Shown in pieces: positions 11,251 through 23,790 of a stretch of 64,000 nucleotides of DNA; position 1 is the first letter of the stretch, and each line of letters starts with the position of its first letter. The DNA is taken from NCBI RefSeq assembly GCF_020882245.1, contig NC_083599.1:12082931-12146930 (forward strand), in the 5' to 3' direction. Origin of the DNA: Rhopalosiphum padi (taxonomy: Eukaryota; Arthropoda; Insecta; Hemiptera; Aphididae). The position numbers and the translations under genes are program-made. The notes beneath the pieces are model-generated. The model made no database searches. It was not told the DNA's origin and worked only from the letters and a program-made list of their open reading frames with translations.

Positions 11251-14201
11251 TAGGTGCCTTATCTCAAACATTTTATAAGTATTCTAAACAGAAAATATTA
11301 AGTTATGAATTTAATTGAATTATAACAAATACTCAAACAGAATAGCCAAGTATATAACATAATCAGTACATCTAGTGACTTACATTTAAGACTATTCAGA
11401 GAAACATCAATGTTGTTAGGTAGTTCTGTTCAATGAATGATTACCTTTCAAGTTGGTCTAATCTTAAAATAGTTTTATGCTTATATTTGTTGGATCGATT
11501 ATCCCACTATTGAACTATAAAATCTTTAATATGTTCTTCTATAAAATAGATGCTAATTAATTTAGCAGAAGTAGAACTGCAGTATCATTGGTGCTAACAC
11601 CGTTTTCAGTGTCTTAAAGAATGGTAGATCATGTTCAAATGTTATGGATGTGGTCTAATCTTAAAATAGTTTTATGCTTATATTTGTTGGATTGATTATC
11701 CCATTATTGAACTATAAAATCTTTAATACGTTCTTCTATAAAATAAATGCTAATTAATTTAGCAGAAGTAGAACTGCAGTATAATGGTGCTAACACTGTT
11801 TTCAGTGTCTTAAAGAATGGTAGATCATGTTCAAATATTATGGATGTGGTGGGGCGTATAATAGCAGGCATCGGATCAGCGATGTAGGTATAGGTTTGTT
11901 GAATAATCTAAGTTGTTTTATCAGTCTTGATCGAGCATTATGGACTTTTATAATTTCTTTTTCCGTCATTGATTTTTGAGATGAACTAACAGATAATTAG
12001 GTGCCTTATCTCAAACATTTTATAAGTATTCTAAACAGAAAATATTAAGTTATGAATGTAATTGAATTATAACAAATACTCAAACAGAATAGCCAAGTAA
12101 ATAACATAATCAGTACATCTAGTGACTTACATTTACGACTATTCAGAGAAACATCAATGTTGTTAGGTAGACGTTCAATAAATGATTACCTTTCAAGTTG
12201 GTCTAATCTTAAAATAGTTTTATGCTTATATTTGTTGGATCGATTATCCCACTATTGAACTATAAAATCTTTAATATGTTCTTCTATAAAATAGATGCTA
12301 ATTAATTTAGCAGAAGTAGAACTGCAGTATAATGGTGCTAACACCGTTTTCAGTGTCTTAAAGAATGGTAGATCATATTCAAATGTTATGGATGTGGTCT
12401 AATCTTAAAATAGTTTTATGCTTATATTTGTTGGATCGATTATCCCACTATTGAACTATAAAATCTTTAATATATTCTTCTATAAAATAGATGCTAATTA
12501 ATTTAGCAGAAGTAGAACTGCAGTATAATGGTGCTAACACCGTTTTCAGTGTCTTAAAGAATGGTAGATCATATTCAAATGTTATGGATGTGGTCTAATC
12601 TTAAAATAGTTTTATGCTTATATTTGTTGGATTGATTATCCCATTATTGAACTATAAAATCTTTAATACGTTCTTCTATAAAATAAATGCTAATTAATTT
12701 AGCAGAAGTAGAACTGCAGTATAATGGTGCTAACACTGTTTTCAGTGTCTTAAAGAATGGTAGATCATGTTCAAATATTATGGATGTGGTGGGGCGTATA
12801 ATAGCAGGCATCGGATCAGCGATGTAGGTATAGGTTTGTTGAATAATCTAAGTTGTTTTATCAGTCTTGATCGAGCATTATGGACTTTTATAATTTCTTT
12901 TTCCGTCATTGATTTTTGAGATGGACTAACAGATAATTAGGTGCCTTATCTCAAACATTTTATAAGTATTCTAAACAGAAAATATTAAGTTATGAATGTA
13001 ATTGAATTATAACAAATACTCAAACAGAATAGCCAAGTAAATAACATAATCAGTACATCTAGTGACTTACATTTACGACTATTCAGAGAAACATCAATGT
13101 TGTTAGGTAGACGTTCAATGAATGATTACCTTTCAAGTTGGTCTAATCTTAAAATAGTTTTATGCTTATATTTGTTGGATCGATTATCCCACTATTGAAC
13201 TATAAAATCTTTAATATGTTCTTCTATAAAATAGATGCTAATTAATTTAGCAGAAGTAGAACTGCAGTATAATGGTGCTAACACCGTTTTCAGTGTCTTA
13301 AAGAATGGTAGATCATATTCAAATGTTATGGATGTGGTCTAATCTTAAAATAGTTTTATGCTTATATTTGTTGGATCGATTATCCCACTATTGAACTATA
13401 AAATCTTTAATATGTTCTTCTATAAAATAGATGCTAATTAATTTAGCAGAAGTAGAACTGCAGTATAATGGTGCTAACACCGTTTTCAGTGTCTTAAAGA
13501 ATGGTAGATCATATTCAAATGTTATGGATGTGGTCTAATCTTAAAATAGTTTTATGCTTATATTTGTTGGATCGATTATCCCACTATTGAACTATAAAAT
13601 CTTTAATATGTTCTTCTATAAAATAGATGCTAATTAATTTAGCAGAAGTAGAACTGCAGTATAATGGTGCTAACACCGTTTTCAGTGTCTTAAAGAATGG
13701 TAGATCATATTCAAATGTTATGGATGTGGTCTAATCTTAAAATAGTTTTATGCTTATATTTGTTGGATCGATTATCCCACTATTGAACTATAAAATCTTT
13801 AATACGTTCTTCTATAAAATAAATGCTAATTAATTTAGCAGAAGTAGAACTGCAGTATAATGGTACTAACACTGTTTTCAGTGTCTTAAAGAATGGTAGA
13901 TCATGTTCAAATATTGTGGATGTGATGGGGCGTATAATAGCAGGCATCGGATCAGCGATGTAGGTATAGGTTTGTTGAATAATCTAAGTTGTTTTATCAG
14001 TCTTGATCGAGCATTATGGACTTTTATAATTTCTTTTTTCGTCATTGATTTTTGAGATGGACTAGCAGATAGTTAGGTGCCTTATCTCAAACATTTTATA
14101 AGTATTCTAAACAGAAAATATTAAGTTATTAATTTTATTGAATTATAACCAATGTTCAAACAAAATAGCCAAGTATATAACATAATCAGTACATCTAGTG
14201 A
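11251..14201. repeat. Higher-order tandem array derived from a PIAS gene fragment
   Basis: Three successive units start with TAGGTGCCTTATCTCAAACA at 11251, about 11998 and about 12938; a fourth is cut off at 14201. Unit lengths are about 747, 940 and 1136 bp. Each unit has a shared head (about 205 bp), a run of 196-bp monomers beginning GTCTAATCTTAAAATAG, and a shared tail (GGGGCGTATAATAGCAGGCA...). Monomers start at 11456, 11653; 12201, 12397, 12593; 13141, 13337, 13533, 13729, so the runs are 2, 3 and 4. Most of the unit matches 18991..19408 of the minus-strand PIAS gene, but the frame is broken, so it does not code. Confidence 0.93.
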
Positions 14202-14243
14202 TGTTAAAATGCGGTTTTTTAAATATTTTTTTTGTGTTATAGG

Positions 14244-15094
14244 TGATTGGTCGCCGCGACAAATCTTACGATGTATGAGCAGTTGTTTGCCGCGACTCGC
14301 GTGGACTTTGAATTAGGTTACCAATATAGAATAATTAATTATTATGACAACAAATCAATTGTGAAGTCTCAATATATATATATATATAATAATAAAGACG
14401 ACACTGTCGCACTCTGCTATAAAAAATATTATAACAACACGGGGCCCCAAAATAATAATAACATATAAATAATAATAATTATAAATAACATTAAAATATG
14501 AATTTTACAATAAATGACCTGATTGCGGTGGCTGTGGCGATCCCACGGTTCAAACTGGCAATCTTCACTGGTATGAATGTATGATAGTATATGACTGAAC
14601 GATGTAGCAAAATATAATATTATGACATAAGTAACATATGTACTAATGGATAATGTGTAATAACAAACACGTGATTTTTGGTGTCGCTGCAGGACAACCA
14701 ACCGGGCACACACGTACACCGTGTAGAGCCAACGCAATAACAAAATAAATCGGCGACCGTAACTTTACGACGCGCATTTGCGTATAATAATAATAAAAAA
14801 AGGCACGTGGTTTTCGTGTCACCGTATCACAAATCGGACACACACGGACATACAATAAAATGTGTCGAGCTTACCACGGCAACAATACACGTCAACCGGT
14901 GTTGACGAAAAAGTGAAAAGGTGTGAAAACTGGCGCAAGTTCACGCGTCGACCGAGACGGCGGCGACAAGTTCGCGGCGATCACAGCTTGACCACTCGGT
15001 AGGGAAATAGACAAGTGTGATGACCGGACTGTCACTCGTGTTGCAGTGGCCTTTGACCCGGCTGAAACGCGCCAAGAGGATCGGTGTTCGAACA
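14244..15094 (-). repeat. 3' LTR of BEL/Pao element 2
   Basis: On the minus strand it starts TGTTCGAACACCGATCC at 15094 and ends in CA at 14244, about 851 bp. A polypurine tract lies directly upstream. CpG-rich compared with its surroundings. ORFs at 14247-15095 on both strands fall inside it and are not credible genes. The 5' LTR of this element is not in the window. Confidence 0.7.
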
Positions 15095-15108
15095 TCCTCC
15101 CCCTGTGA
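15095..15108 (-). promoter_or_regulatory. Polypurine tract of BEL/Pao element 2
   Basis: On the minus strand CACAGGGGGAGGA sits immediately before the LTR start, the usual primer for plus-strand synthesis in LTR retroelements. Confidence 0.65.
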
Positions 15109-15556
15109 GGCTCTGCATCACTGGACGTTGCTAGAATTAGATATTGGATCCGCAGCTGAATACTGGATTGGCGACAAGTAGTGAACCAGACTATGCGTGA
15201 TCGACACCGGTCTCAGGTCAAGTTGATACAATATGTCATTAGTATGGTGACTATAGAAAAGAATAGAAAAACAAAACAATGGACATATGGTCCGTACAAA
15301 ATGAGAATCAAAAGCTGATAATTTTGTAAACAAAAATAATAACAAACATGATGTATACACAAACAAACATTTTACCGGCATTATAAATTTAAAATAACAG
15401 ACATTCGCATAAGACAACAGTGCCGGTTGAATAAAACAATTAAATAATATAATCAAAGTGCATACATACAAGATAAATAAATAAACAATAGACAATAAAA
15501 AAATATATTAATTATAATTATATTAAGGTCGCTAATTCTTACGGTACCCTTTGCGC

Positions 15557-16747
15557 TTACTCATCGACGGGTAAGGGCACTAGTTTGACCACAGGTCGTG
15601 TTATAGGACCAGTACTGGTCAATACTTTAGCGACATGTACGACATTGTCAGTCCCGGGAGTTACCTCTATGACCCGACCAAGCCGCCACACTAGTGGAGA
15701 GCTATGGTTATCGACAACTACGACCATGTCGTTGACGTTTATATTGTTAACCCTTTGGGTCCATTTTGAGCGCTCCTGGAGAGTAGTCAAGTACTCGGTA
15801 GACCATCGCCTCCAGAACGCCTGATGGCACTGATAGAGTAATTTCCACCTATCTCGGATATTTCGCTGTGCGTCGGTAGTAGATCTCGGGGGAACGGCTA
15901 ATAAAGGCTGGCCGATCAAAAAATGTCCCGGTGTTAAACACTCCAAATCGTGGGGATCGGTGGACGCGGGTGTTAATGGTCTAGAATTAAGCACCGCCTC
16001 TATGCGTGTCAGTATTGTTGTAAATTCCTCATAGGTAAAAATATGAATACCAATAATTCGGGTTAGCAGCCTTTTAGTTGAACGTACGGCAGCCTCCCAA
16101 AGGCCTCCGAAATGCGGGGCGCCTGGTGGATTAAAATGCCATTCACACGCGGGGCGCAAATTCGCGACAGCGACCTGACCCTCTGGGCTATTGATTAAAG
16201 AGTGCAATTGTTTATTGGCCCCCACGAAGTTTGTCCCGCAATCCGAATAAATGTCGCTAGGTAGGCCACGTCGAGCAACAAAGCGATCGAACGCAGACAA
16301 AAAGGCATTGGTGGAAAGCTCAGTGACCACTTCTAAATGTACCGCCTTCACGGTAAAGCAAACAAATACAGCTATGTATATTTTGAACGTGCGTGATTTT
16401 CGAAGTTTAAGTTCGCGCATTTGCAGCGGCCCGGCAAAGTCGACGCCTACGCGAGCAAACGGCCTGCACTGTTGTACACGCGCAGCCGGTAAATCGGCCA
16501 TTAACGACTGGACAGGTCGAGCGTTCAACCGCACACACACTGTACACCGGGACATGACTCCATGCAACACCGACCTAAGTGCAACTACCCAAAAATGTCG
16601 TGAGATCATAGCTGCCATCACCCGTGGTCCCGAATGACACGTTAATTTGTGCCACTTTTCGCATAGTAACCTAGCAAAGTGTGATTCTTTTGCCAACAGT
16701 ACCGGGTGCTTGCAATCATATGTCAGTAGGGAATGGGTGTAAAACAA
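15557..16747 (-). pseudogene. BEL/Pao polyprotein, integrase part only
   Basis: A 396-residue open stretch with BEL/Pao integrase features in order: zinc-binding cysteines SRCTVC (C68, C71) after upstream histidines; catalytic core with VDFAGP (D103), AVHLEVVTELST, SDCGTNFVGA (D169) and PHFGGLWEAAV (E218); then the BEL-type C-terminal block TPGHFLIGQPL and the RWSTEYLTTLQ region. The D,D,E triad is intact. It begins inside the integrase zinc finger; the protease, RT and RNase H that should precede it are absent. Upstream of 16747 is unrelated AT-rich DNA, so the element is 5' truncated. The stop is about 460 bp before the 3' LTR. Confidence 0.9.
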
Positions 16748-18316
16748 TAGGTGTATTTAACTTTGTATAATACTGTTGTATTTAATTATGGTATAATAAT
16801 TTCTTGTATTTTACCGTATTTTACACATTTTATGCGGTTTAAAATACTGTATTAAAAGATATGCAAATTTTAAATTACATATAAAATGTAAACTTGATTA
16901 CTCAACCATTGTCCATTTCCCATTTGAAAATTTAATCTTATTTATACAAATAAGAAAAATATTATAAATTTAATTCAAAAGTAATAACAATGTCAATAAG
17001 TTAAGTAATAAATAATATTTAACAATTTTAATAAACATAAACGATTCTTTTATTTCTTTTTCTAAAAAATAAATTAAATAAATGTTTTATGTAAAAAAAA
17101 TAACAATAGTAAATAGTAATTTATAAATAGTAACATTTTTAACATTTTAGTCTTATGATAGTAATGCTATGACTTGTGGAGGGGCGCTTTGAGAAAAACT
17201 TAATTTTAAAAAGGTGCCACCAGCCTTGTTTGGGAACAGCTGATGAAGATAGTAATATTATTAAATCGTATAATTTCATTATTGCCAAAGTCATTGAAAT
17301 TTGAAAGTATACGTGTAAATTATCATTATGCATTGAAAAGGTCATAATACATATGTTGGCAGATTTGATACAATAAATGTTGCAAAAAATTCTAGAAGGC
17401 AGACATATTTAATGTATAAAGCAATTAATAAAATAGGTCCAAACCCAAAAATGTATTCAATACCATACGAAAATAGCAAAAACAAGAACATCAAAATGAG
17501 CACCGTCGACAAGACATCAACTTACTAAAGAAAATCAAACACATTTAAGGTTCGATGGTTATAAACGGAGAAGAAAAAATCGCGCAAATATTCATTTTGG
17601 TATTATAAAAATTATCTACAATATAAATATAAACTAAAAATGTATAATGCATGGTTAGCTTAATATTTAATGTTTTAAATTAAAAATGGATACAAACTTA
17701 ACAAAAATAGTTAAAATTAATATTATTCTTATAAAATGATTTTGATTCAATTATAAAATAAAATATTACAGTAATTAAAATAACTATAACTAAAAGCTAT
17801 TTTAAAATTTAGAATTGCTGCAATATTTTAGATATAAATTTGATTAAATAAAAAACATTAAATTGAGTTTTGTCAATGTAAAAATATTGTTAGAAAATAT
17901 ATTTTTAATATAAATTATCCTATGGATATTTATTACATTATTGACAGTTTTAATGTTATTTAAATCAATAATGAGACTTATATTCTAATGAGAAGGAATC
18001 ACAATAGCCTACAGTAAGCTGTATCTTTATAAACTAAAAAATAAAAATATGATTTAATTATTAAATCCCAAATAATTAAGTTCAATAAGAGCAAATTTTT
18101 ATACATTTTTACAATTAATTCGGTTTTGATGAAATGATCACTTTTCGTAAAATGGTTAAAATTATTTTTTTTTATTTACAGTATCTACAAATCTGTTACT
18201 TAGATTCTTCTTCTTTTCGAGGATTATATTTTCAACGTTTGGATTTTGGTATGATCTATATTTCACCATTGTTATTATTTCAATTATCATCATCATTTGA
18301 CAATATAATTGTCGAT
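16748..18316. other. AT-rich spacer; possible hAT terminal remnant near 17180-17242
   Basis: Mostly featureless. GTTTGGGAACAGCTG ending near 17242 resembles the terminal inverted repeat of hAT elements (CAG..GTTCCCAAAC in the other direction), with a GC-richer stretch before it. I did not find the other end. The segment next to 18316 is the 3' flank of the PIAS-like gene; on the minus strand AATAAA occurs near 18170. Confidence 0.4.
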
Positions 18317-19549
18317 TCAATTTTTTCTTTTTGAGTTACTTGAAAAAGCATTAGTTTTTGTTTCAACCCAAGTACCATCTTTCAATAAAATAACATTTTC
18401 ACATTCTTCACTTACAGTTGGACTTTGAACTATTTTAAAAAAATATTCATCAATTTCAAGGTTTTCAAATTTAACTTGTTTCTTACATAATGGACATAAC
18501 CATGTTTGCTTTTGTTCATTCATTTGTAAGAAACTTATTGCATCAAAACATTGCAAATGTACACATTCTACACCTCGTGCAGGCAGTTTCATTCTTTGCA
18601 TAGTTAATGGATCCTTGATAGTAACAGAATGAGTGTTAACTCTAAAATCGACATCACTTTTATTAAGTTCCTTAATAAACTTGATAGTTTTTTCATAGGC
18701 GCGTATCGGTCTTTTTTTAAGTTCTACAAGCAGATCTTCCGAAGTTAATTTTTGGACTACAAAAATACCAACAATATAACTAATTGGTTCATCTGACCAT
18801 GACACACATAATACATCATTTATACCTGTTTGTAAATTCAAATATTCAGTGAACTCTATAGGAATATTGTGTCGCCATGGAAATGGAATGATGCTGTCGT
18901 CGTCTGTTGATGTTGGGGAGTTTAACACAGGTATTGCAGCCATTTTTAGTTCATCTTCCACCTCTAATTCACCCATATTTAACTCAGGTAACTTACATTG
19001 ACGACCATTCAGAGAAACATCAATGTTGTTAGGTAGACGTTCAATGAATGATTTCCTTTCGAGTTGGTCTAATCTTAAAATAATTTTATGCTTGTATTTT
19101 TTGGATTGATTATCCCACGATTGAACAATAAAATCTTTTATATGTTTTTCTATAAAATAGATGCTAAATAATTTAGCAGAAGTAGAACTGCAGTATAATG
19201 GTGCTAACACCGTTTTTAGTATCTTAAAGAATGGTAGATCATGTTCAAATGTTATGGATGTAGTGGGGCGTATAATGGCAGGCGTCGGAATTAACGATGT
19301 AGGTATAGGTTTGTTGAATAATCTACGTTGTTTTATCAGTCTTGATCGAGCTTTATAGACTTTTATAATTTCTTTTTTTGCCAAAGATTTTTGAGATGGA
19401 CTAGCAGATGATGTTAAAAAATATATAAGACGGTTACATAATGACGTTTTGTCTCCATGTATTACCTGGTTTGGTAAAACACATAAAATTCTTCGTATAT
19501 CTTCTGAACTAAATGTACGCACAATATGATGTAAGGCGTCATCAACAAC
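18317..19549 (-). CDS. PIAS-like E3 SUMO ligase (SP-RING), paralogue 1
   Basis: A large terminal exon open from a TTTTTAG acceptor (exon starts 19549, phase 0) to the stop at 18317. The first in-frame start-like codon is GTG at 19520, so the real start is likely in an upstream exon I cannot identify. Counting from that GTG (401 residues): a weak SAP-like N-terminus (1-50), a PINIT-like middle (about 80-290), then the SP-RING with C320, H322, C325, C343, C346 in CVHLQCFDAISF and LCPLCKKQ. PIAS proteins pass SUMO from Ubc9 to nuclear targets. Canonical members run 500-650 residues with an acidic/SIM and Ser-rich tail; this one ends about 50 residues after the RING. Its 5' half seeded the tandem array at 11251..14201. 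Confidence 0.85.
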   Translation of the reverse strand, partial: VVDDALHHIVRTFSSEDIRRILCVLPNQVIHGDKTSLCNRLIYFLTSSASPSQKSLAKKEIIKVYKARSRLIKQRRLFNKPIPTSLIPTPAIIRPTTSITFEHDLPFFKILKTVLAPLYCSSTSAKLFSIYFIEKHIKDFIVQSWDNQSKKYKHKIILRLDQLERKSFIERLPNNIDVSLNGRQCKLPELNMGELEVEDELKMAAIPVLNSPTSTDDDSIIPFPWRHNIPIEFTEYLNLQTGINDVLCVSWSDEPISYIVGIFVVQKLTSEDLLVELKKRPIRAYEKTIKFIKELNKSDVDFRVNTHSVTIKDPLTMQRMKLPARGVECVHLQCFDAISFLQMNEQKQTWLCPLCKKQVKFENLEIDEYFFKIVQSPTVSEECENVILLKDGTWVETKTNAFSSNSKRKN

Positions 19550-20525
19550 CTAAAAACATATAACAACATAAAAATATAATTTAACTAGTAGGTAATTAAA
19601 AACATAATAAAAAAATAAATAATTTGTAATGTATTAATAGTAAAAAATATTTTTTCATAAACATAGGGCCACTTTTTATTCTTTATTTATTATTTAGTTA
19701 CTTTTAATAAGTTAATCATAGTCAAGATTGTTCTTAAATTTAAATTATCGAAACACCTTTTTTACAACATAATAATTTCTAGAAATAATTGTTTTCCAAT
19801 ATTATGTATATTTGTATTAGTGTATAAAAAATCATTAAAATTATTACAAAAGTATGTTAATGCTTGTTTTAAACTTAAAAAAGAATAAATATGATCATTA
19901 GGTTAACTGTTAACCTAACCTATGAACATTAACATTTAGATCATTATATAAAACATAATCAGATCATGGAAAGCCCGAATAAAATCACCAATAATTAAAA
20001 CACTTATAATAGAGTAATAATTATAAATACATTTCACATTATTCCATTATAATATTTATACGAAGCATTGCAAGATAGCTGAAAATATAATTCATAATAT
20101 ATTATAACTCTATAATAAAAATTTTTGTAAACGACATTAATATCAAATTATAATCGTTTTGGATTTAAATTAATACTTTTTGAGAAATTCGTTATAATAT
20201 CCTTCTCTCTCCCCTCTTTTTTTTTTATTGAATATTATATGTCAGAGTTGATAAATTGAATGATATAACTAATGTATTTGTTAATTATTTTTCATTAATT
20301 TATGATACTAATAACTATCAATATCCATTTAAATGTTTTGCCCAATATATATATTATCAACAAGTTTTAGTTTTTAATGGTTTCATATTCGATAATAAAT
20401 TTATTGATTTTCTTTATCCATTCAGTAACAAACCTAGTAAAAAGCCAGACAGTATCCCATTATTATTTTTATTAGATTAATAGTTATATATTAGTTATAG
20501 AATTTAAAAAAAAGCGGGAAAATAT
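19550..20525. other. AT-rich upstream flank of PIAS-like gene 1
   Basis: Should contain the missing first exon or the promoter of the PIAS-like gene, but I cannot point to either. The small ORF at 20256..20480 on + may be part of the LINE debris that follows. Confidence 0.4.
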
Positions 20526-20990
20526 ATGAGCCGAGAACAATTTGGCTTTCATAATGGACTTGGAACTAGAGAGAATTTAATTAGTACACAAATACTTGTT
20601 CAAAGATGAAGAGATATCAACTAAAAAGAATAATTGTGATTCAACGATTTATTTAGAGAAATCATTTGACGAGGTGAGACATGAAAAGCTGTGAGTTTTT
20701 ACAGCTGAATAGCAAAAACTTGGTATAGATAGAAAAGACTTACAATTCATAAGAATTCTTTATTGGCGTCACTAAGCTAATATTCAAATAAATAATACAT
20801 TTTCTAATGGCTTTGGAATTAGAAGAGAAGTTTAACAACCGTGTATCCTTTCGCCATTTCTTTTCTATCTATATTCACAAAAATTAATGTTAGGGGTTTT
20901 GGAAAATGCGGAAGAAGACATTTTCATAAATAGAAAAAATAGAAATGTTATTAACACCCCGAGATACGCAGATAATTTATTTAATTATTG
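20526..20990 (+). pseudogene. LINE reverse transcriptase fragment
   Basis: Broken frame beginning MSREQFGFHNGLGTREN and continuing through stops to a region ending RNVINTPRYADN. These match conserved blocks of a non-LTR reverse transcriptase common in insects (REQFGFR.G.GTREA; the palm motif ..RYADD..). The second catalytic aspartate of YADD is changed to N. Many stops and indels; dead. Confidence 0.7.
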
Positions 20991-21439
20991 ATTTGGATTA
21001 TTTTCGGCCTCATTTAATATGAGCATGAAACCTGATTTACAATTTTCGATTTTTTTGAAAATGTTTGTAAAAATCTGTTTTACTCCTTGGAAGAACTTTA
21101 ATCTTCAGAAGGAAACGACGCTACCCGTTAATAAGTGCTTGAAAATTTCCTAATATTCTAAATTAAATTAAACCACTGTTGCCGATTTTTGTAAAAGGCG
21201 TAATTTACTAATGTGTGAAGCCTTAATTGAGCTAATTGGGGTTGACAATTTTTATTGTAAATCCTCTTCAGATCGCCTAAAAATACAAACGGCCAATCCC
21301 AAATCATATATAGATCTCTGATACATTTTCTAAAAGAACAGAATGTCCAATACCACACTTATCAACAAAAAAAGGATAATCTATTAGAGTAGTCATCCAC
21401 AATATACATCTTTCTACATCCACAGAACTAATTCAATCT

Positions 21440-22370
21440 GAGGTAGAATTGCGCCTGTTTAAGGTCAGGCAGATCACTAACGTACTTTACAAAACCACTA
21501 AATGCCCACTTCCCCTTTTCTTCGTTGACTTGGAAAGTTGGAACTCACTGACCAGTCGAATGATATATTCAAACTATCTAGCATACTTCATACCAAAACA
21601 AAAATTGAAGAACCCTATAAGCTGAAGTTGATAAGTCAATGTCTTAATTGCCAAGATTACGGTCACACGCGTTCTGACTGTGGATACTCAACACGTTTTG
21701 TCCGCTGCGGAGACTCACATTCATCCTGCACTAAACTAAGAGACAGTCCACCCAAATGCGCCCTATGCTTAGACAATCACCCAGCTAATTATCAAGGATG
21801 CAACGCCGAACTAAGCCTAACAATAAAAGTAACTTTCTACATGATAATGTTAATTTTAAGTCTGCAACTAATAATCGTTGCAATAATAATTCTAACACCC
21901 ACTCCTCTTTCCTCTTCTCAGAAAACATATGCCCAAGCCACGATCATCCAACGATCGCATTCATACAATTTTCAATGAATCCTCTTCATCTGATATTAAT
22001 AAATTAATATCAAATTTCTTAGATAAATTCAATGCATTCATTCATCCTTTATTAGTTCTGCTTACTAAAGTTGTATCCAATTTAATTGAATAAAAAAATG
22101 ACTAGTCTTTTACCCACCAACGCATCTATTAATTTTATAATTTAACACTAACGGCCTAAGAAACCATATAAATGAATTACAAATAATTTTACACAATAAA
22201 CGAATTGACATTGCTATAATAACCGAAACGCACTTCACAAAAAACTCTTACTTCATTATTTCTGATTACAAAAAAAAAAAATACCAATACAAAATACAAA
22301 ATACTAATTACTCTGACAACACCGCATACGGAGGAGTAGCCATATTTATAAAAGCATCTCTATAATTTCA
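21440..22370 (+). pseudogene. Jockey-clade LINE fragment: ORF1 zinc knuckles and start of endonuclease
   Basis: An upstream piece reads LPLFFVDLES, typical of Jockey ORF1. The open stretch 21538..21978 has the nucleic-acid-binding knuckles CLNCQDYGHTRSDC, RCGDSHSSC and CALCLDNHPANYQGC. From about 22140 another frame reads NTNGLRNHINELQ and DIAIITETHF, then NTAYGGVAIFIKAS, which is the start of an APE-type endonuclease (ORF2). It stops near 22370. Truncated and frameshifted. Confidence 0.8.
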
Positions 22371-22439
22371 AGTAGGTACTTCCAAATTTTTGTCAAGACT
22401 ACCTACAAACCTGTATCTAATTTAACTACCTTACATCAT

Positions 22440-22850
22440 TTTTTCATTTGTCCACATTCCTTAAATTGTAAAAATAAAATTGTATCCTGTAATTGTCAAC
22501 ATAATATTCAAAGAGTAACTCATATTAAATATTTAGGGTTAATATTAGATGAAAAACTAAAATGGAATTATCATGTAGATAAATTGGTAAATACTATCAG
22601 GAAATTATTTATAACTTTAAAAGCTTAAAATATATTTTGATATTAAACATTTGAGAATTATTCATATGCTGTTAGTTCAATCTTTAGTTTACTATGGATT
22701 ACCTTTTTGGGGTGGACCCTATAAAGATTATTTGACTTCTTTAATACAACTATTAATAGTTTAATAAAAGTTATTATCTCGAAGCCGTTTTTTTATATCC
22801 AACAAATCAGTTATATATTGACTTTAATGTACAACGTATATCCATGTTCT
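22440..22850 (+). pseudogene. LINE reverse transcriptase, C-terminal fragment
   Basis: Reads RVTHIKYLGLILDEKLKWNY then HVDKLVNTIRKLF, followed by pieces equivalent to LLVQSLVYYGLPFWGG. This is the thumb/post-RT segment of Jockey/R1-type LINEs (the KYLG motif). Possibly the tail of the same insertion as 21440..22370 with the RT deleted. Confidence 0.65.
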
Positions 22851-22906
22851 ATTATAAATCTTTGATTTTACTTGTATTGTTTGATTACCATAGACTATAG
22901 AGCATA

Positions 22907-23790
22907 ATTATCTCTATATATAAAGGAAAGTGTACTTTACCAATAATCAACGCAGAGCCGAACCTATTTGAGTTATCGACTTGAAATTTCGAGGATAGAT
23001 TTTTATAATAATTTCATCGGGCACTAAGAAAGGATTTATCAAAATTTTGATTTTAAAGGGTTGAAATCGGTAAAAATAAATTTTTACATGCAATTTATAT
23101 ATCTATATTAATCGTCTGTCTTGGTCTACGGCCGTCCGGTTAAAGTTGGGCTGTAGACATTTTTTATACTTAAACCCGGCAACGACGGATAATTCAGCTA
23201 TTATATTATATGTAATTTTATTACTTTTTTTTACTGTAGATTACTATCTACTTACCTATGTAATAATATTATTAATATCTATACCAATATTTTTTATTTA
23301 ATAGGACTTTTTATTAATTATTTATATTTTATATGATTTATTGATTTTGTTTAATTAATTGTTGAGTGTAAACAATAATAAACATAATAAAGAGGCAATA
23401 TAATTGAGCTATTCGGTGTCTTACGCCTCAGAACAATTCATATCTACACGCCGATAAAATACACATACGAAAAAATGTCCGGTTGCAAGCACGAAACCAT
23501 AAAGTAAGACCCTCGGGCCGCTGTGCCGTCTGTACCGTATTCCCGTTATCGGCCGACTGCTATTGTTCTTATTATATTATGAATATAATATATAGATATA
23601 CAAATTACACGTACAAATTTATTTTTACCGATTTCAACCCTTTAAATCAAAATTTAGAAAAATCCTTTCTTTGTGCTCGGTGAAATTATAATATTAATCT
23701 ATCCTCAAAATTTTAATTCGATAACTTAAATAGGTTCGGCTCTACGTTGATTATTATAAAGTACACTTTTCTTTATATATAGAGATAAAT
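22907..23790. mobile_element. Element with about 190-bp terminal inverted repeats
   Basis: The left arm (22907 to about 23110) starts TTATCTCTATATATAAAGGA. The right arm (about 23600 to 23790) is its imperfect inverse, ending TTTATATATAGAGATAA. Shared inner landmarks are AGAGCCGAACCTATTT and GGGTTGAAATCGGTAAAAAT. The middle is less AT-rich near 23400-23570 but codes for nothing recognisable. Non-autonomous; superfamily not determined. Confidence 0.7.

Noticed and set aside
11251..14201. Regular repeats suggesting a CRISPR array
   Set aside because: Units are 196 bp and longer with no short repeat-spacer structure, in a eukaryotic genome; the units match a PIAS gene.
14429..15095. ORFs of 67-104 codons on the minus strand
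   Set aside because: They lie within the LTR of BEL/Pao element 2 and do not resemble proteins.
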